A DNA stretch of 8,845 nucleotides, from NCBI GenBank assembly GCA_903943625.1, contig CAJAPL010000040.1, positions 1-8,845 of the forward strand. The letters run 5' to 3'. The notes beneath the pieces were generated by a model. That model had not been told where the DNA came from. It worked only from the letters and a program-made list of their open reading frames with translations, and searched no databases. This DNA is from an uncultured bacterium (GTDB lineage Bacteria > Patescibacteriota > Gracilibacteria > Absconditabacterales > Absconditicoccaceae). Position numbers and translations under genes: made by a program. Of this stretch, positions 7,342 through 8,845 are shown one piece after another. Every line of letters starts with the position of its first letter. Positions within the stretch are counted from its first letter, which is position 1.

Positions 7342-8550
7342 TTATATTAGTTTTAACTCCTTTAGAATTTTGTCGTAGTGGGAAGCATCTGATCAAAATT
7401 TGTTTTTTATGTATTCCTGCAGTATTGTTTTCCGGTCTGTAAATCAGATTTTTAGATTTTCTGTTGATATTGAAAAGTCCTTTAATAGATCTCAAACTGA
7501 TTGTATGTTTTTTTTAAGTTTAATATCTTTTATTTGTGTTATTAGATTTGGGTCGATATAGTCTTCTATTTTTTCGTAATTAATGTCCTCTACTTTTATG
7601 CTTAGGCTTATATTCTCTAGGTTGTGTGAGTAATTATCTTCGAATTGAATTTTTCGTAAATTATTGTTTTCAAAATTATTTTTATTATCTTGTATTATTT
7701 TATCTATTTTAGTATTTAATATGGTCTCATTTACTTTTTCATCACTCTCGATAAGTATATATGGATTGATGTTTATAAAACTTGCCAATATTTCCTGTCC
7801 TTGTGGTCTGTATCTGAAGAAAAACTTGTTTTGATTGATTTCCAATGAATTTGTTGACCAGACACTTCAAGCACATAGATAATTGTCTCTTATAAATCAT
7901 TGATGTAAATGTCATGATATCAGTCTGATCTGGCTATTCTTTAAAAAACTTTCACTTAGAGCAATGTCTTTGTATGAAAATCTTGATCTTTGTCATGGAA
8001 ACACTGTGTTGTTTATATAATAGTGGTGGATTATTGTTAGCTTATCGTTTTGCTGTATGAAATTTTCTAAGGTCTGATTTATATATCAAGAAATTTGTTC
8101 GTTTTTATTGTTTGATTTGCTAAGCTCTTGGAATAAGGGATTTGTGTATTCAATATCCTTTGCATCTATCATAAATGGGAAAAATAATATATCTTGCCCA
8201 TCTATATTTTCTATTATAGGCTGAGTTATAAAAGTTAATTTTCAGTCAGGTTGTTTGGATAAATTATTTATTATATCAAATGCTTTCATTGCTTCTTGAT
8301 ACACAAAAGAAGTTCATAATCGATCGTGATTTCATGCCAAAACATAAACATTTTTTCAGTTTTCAAAAAGTTCTAGAAATAGATTATATAGTTCTAATAT
8401 AGAATTTCTATCGTATGAAAAATGATAAACATAGTCTCACAAAAAAATTATATTTTTTTCGTCAGGATTTTTTTCGACAAAAATTCTTATTCAATTGATT
8501 GTTTTGTCTTTGGAGCGTTGTGTTGTGTGGATGTCTCCGATAAGTAACAT
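7342..8550 (-). CDS. calcineurin-like metallophosphoesterase (SbcD/Mre11-like motif set)
   Basis: This 402-codon frame uses TGA for Gly, including glycines inside the catalytic motifs, and ends in TAA. All metallophosphoesterase motifs are present: GDIH (5-8), LGDYVYH (Asp 39), AGNHD (72-76), a His-His pair (175-176), and SGHLHQG (212-218). They supply the ligands for a two-metal centre that cleaves phosphomono- or diesters. AGSVWSTNSLE, about 15 residues after the last motif, recalls the SbcD/Mre11 nuclease group, so a DNA repair nuclease is possible. No SbcC/Rad50-type ATPase is visible here. The C-terminal region (about 240-402) is Asn/Lys/Ile-rich, predicted soluble, and unfamiliar to me. 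The start is fixed, because an in-frame TAA lies only nine bases upstream of the ATG. CGA follows GNHD at codon 77. The gene is probably co-transcribed with the small membrane protein 30 bases upstream. Confidence 0.85.
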
Positions 8551-8580
8551 AATTTGGAATTATAAATGTGAAATGTTAAA

Positions 8581-8845
8581 TTATTTTTTGTATATGTGTT
8601 TTGTTCGTAATTTTTTGAATCGTGGCAATGTAAGTGTAGATAATAGAAATCATATCGTGGGTATAATGGCGTTTAACCATGGTTTATATATATTTAGTGC
8701 TTGCATATAGATTCATAGAGCAAGATAGGTAAATATCATAAGTAATATTTTCCTTGTTGTACTAGTTTCTCGTCATTTATCTATTTCAACTTTTTGATTC
8801 CTTTTTTTGATGTTTTCTAGTTCTTGAGAAATCTCTTCTATATTC
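8581..8845 (-). CDS. small two-helix membrane protein, 3' part (runs off the window)
   Basis: An open frame enters from the window edge and ends in TAA at 8583-8581, giving 87 visible codons with TGA as Gly. The visible part starts with a charged amphipathic stretch (EEISQELENIKKRNQKVEIDK), probably a coiled coil. Two hydrophobic helices follow (RKILLMIFTYLALGIYMQAL and LNAIIPTIGFLLSTLTL), then a basic tail ending HIYKK. The pattern resembles short inner-membrane proteins of unknown function found in Firmicutes and CPR bacteria. Three CGA codons occur, two of them in the tail (LP-x-FKKL-x-TKH), where Trp would be natural. It precedes the phosphoesterase gene by 30 bases on the same strand. 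Confidence 0.7.

Noticed and set aside
7492..7845. A 117-codon minus-strand frame starting at TTG as an independent gene
   Set aside because: It is an internal piece of the phosphoesterase, bounded by TGA glycine codons on the downstream side and continuing upstream in the same frame.
1..8845. Mass pseudogenisation, or many frameshifted genes, as the reason for short frames
   Set aside because: The interruptions are only TGA, never TAA or TAG, and intact motifs span them. A recoded stop explains the whole window.
1..8845. UGA read as tryptophan (Mycoplasma-type code)
   Set aside because: TGA falls on invariant glycines (GNHD, GHLH, cupin motif), and TGG is used for Trp.

Overview
Every long gene in this window is interrupted by in-frame TGA codons but not by TAA or TAG. 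Read under the standard code the window shows only fragments. With TGA read as glycine it resolves into nine open frames that fill most of the sequence. That code (UGA = Gly), the strong A/T richness and the gene content point to the Patescibacteria/CPR lineages Absconditabacteria (SR1) or Gracilibacteria. A second anomaly favours Absconditabacteria: CGA and CGG codons, nominally arginine, repeatedly fall where homologues or a local paralogue have tryptophan. CGA/CGG are therefore probably read as Trp here. Translations below use TGA = Gly, and CGA/CGG positions are marked as probable Trp.

Layout. Minus strand, positions 1-3828: the start of an unidentified gene (1-62), a large VirB6/TrbL-like membrane protein (94-2553) with its own promoter, and a five-helix membrane protein of unknown function (2767-3828) closed by a strong terminator (2702-2740). 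A 154-base divergent promoter region follows. Plus strand, 3983-5729: a tight operon of two related pilin-like small membrane proteins and a stand-alone TraC/VirB4-N-terminal-like protein, ended by a terminator. A small cupin follows on the plus strand (5792-6064). Minus strand, 6118-8845: a short DUF1846/UPF0371 protein with a near-consensus promoter, a calcineurin-like metallophosphoesterase, and the 3' part of a small membrane protein running off the window.

How they fit together. The VirB6-like protein, the two VirB2/TrbC-like pilin candidates and the TraC-like protein look like parts of a minimal type IV secretion or DNA-transfer/uptake apparatus of the kind seen in CPR bacteria, split between divergent transcripts. 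The five-helix protein lies beside this cluster and may be an additional envelope component; that is inference from position. The cupin, DUF1846 and phosphoesterase genes are separate housekeeping or metabolic genes.

Expression signals are simple. Three sigma70-type promoters lie so that their leaders would be only about 27-30 bases, and no clear Shine-Dalgarno sequence precedes any start. No tRNA, rRNA, CRISPR array or insertion sequence was seen. All alignments to family sequences are from memory, not from a search.
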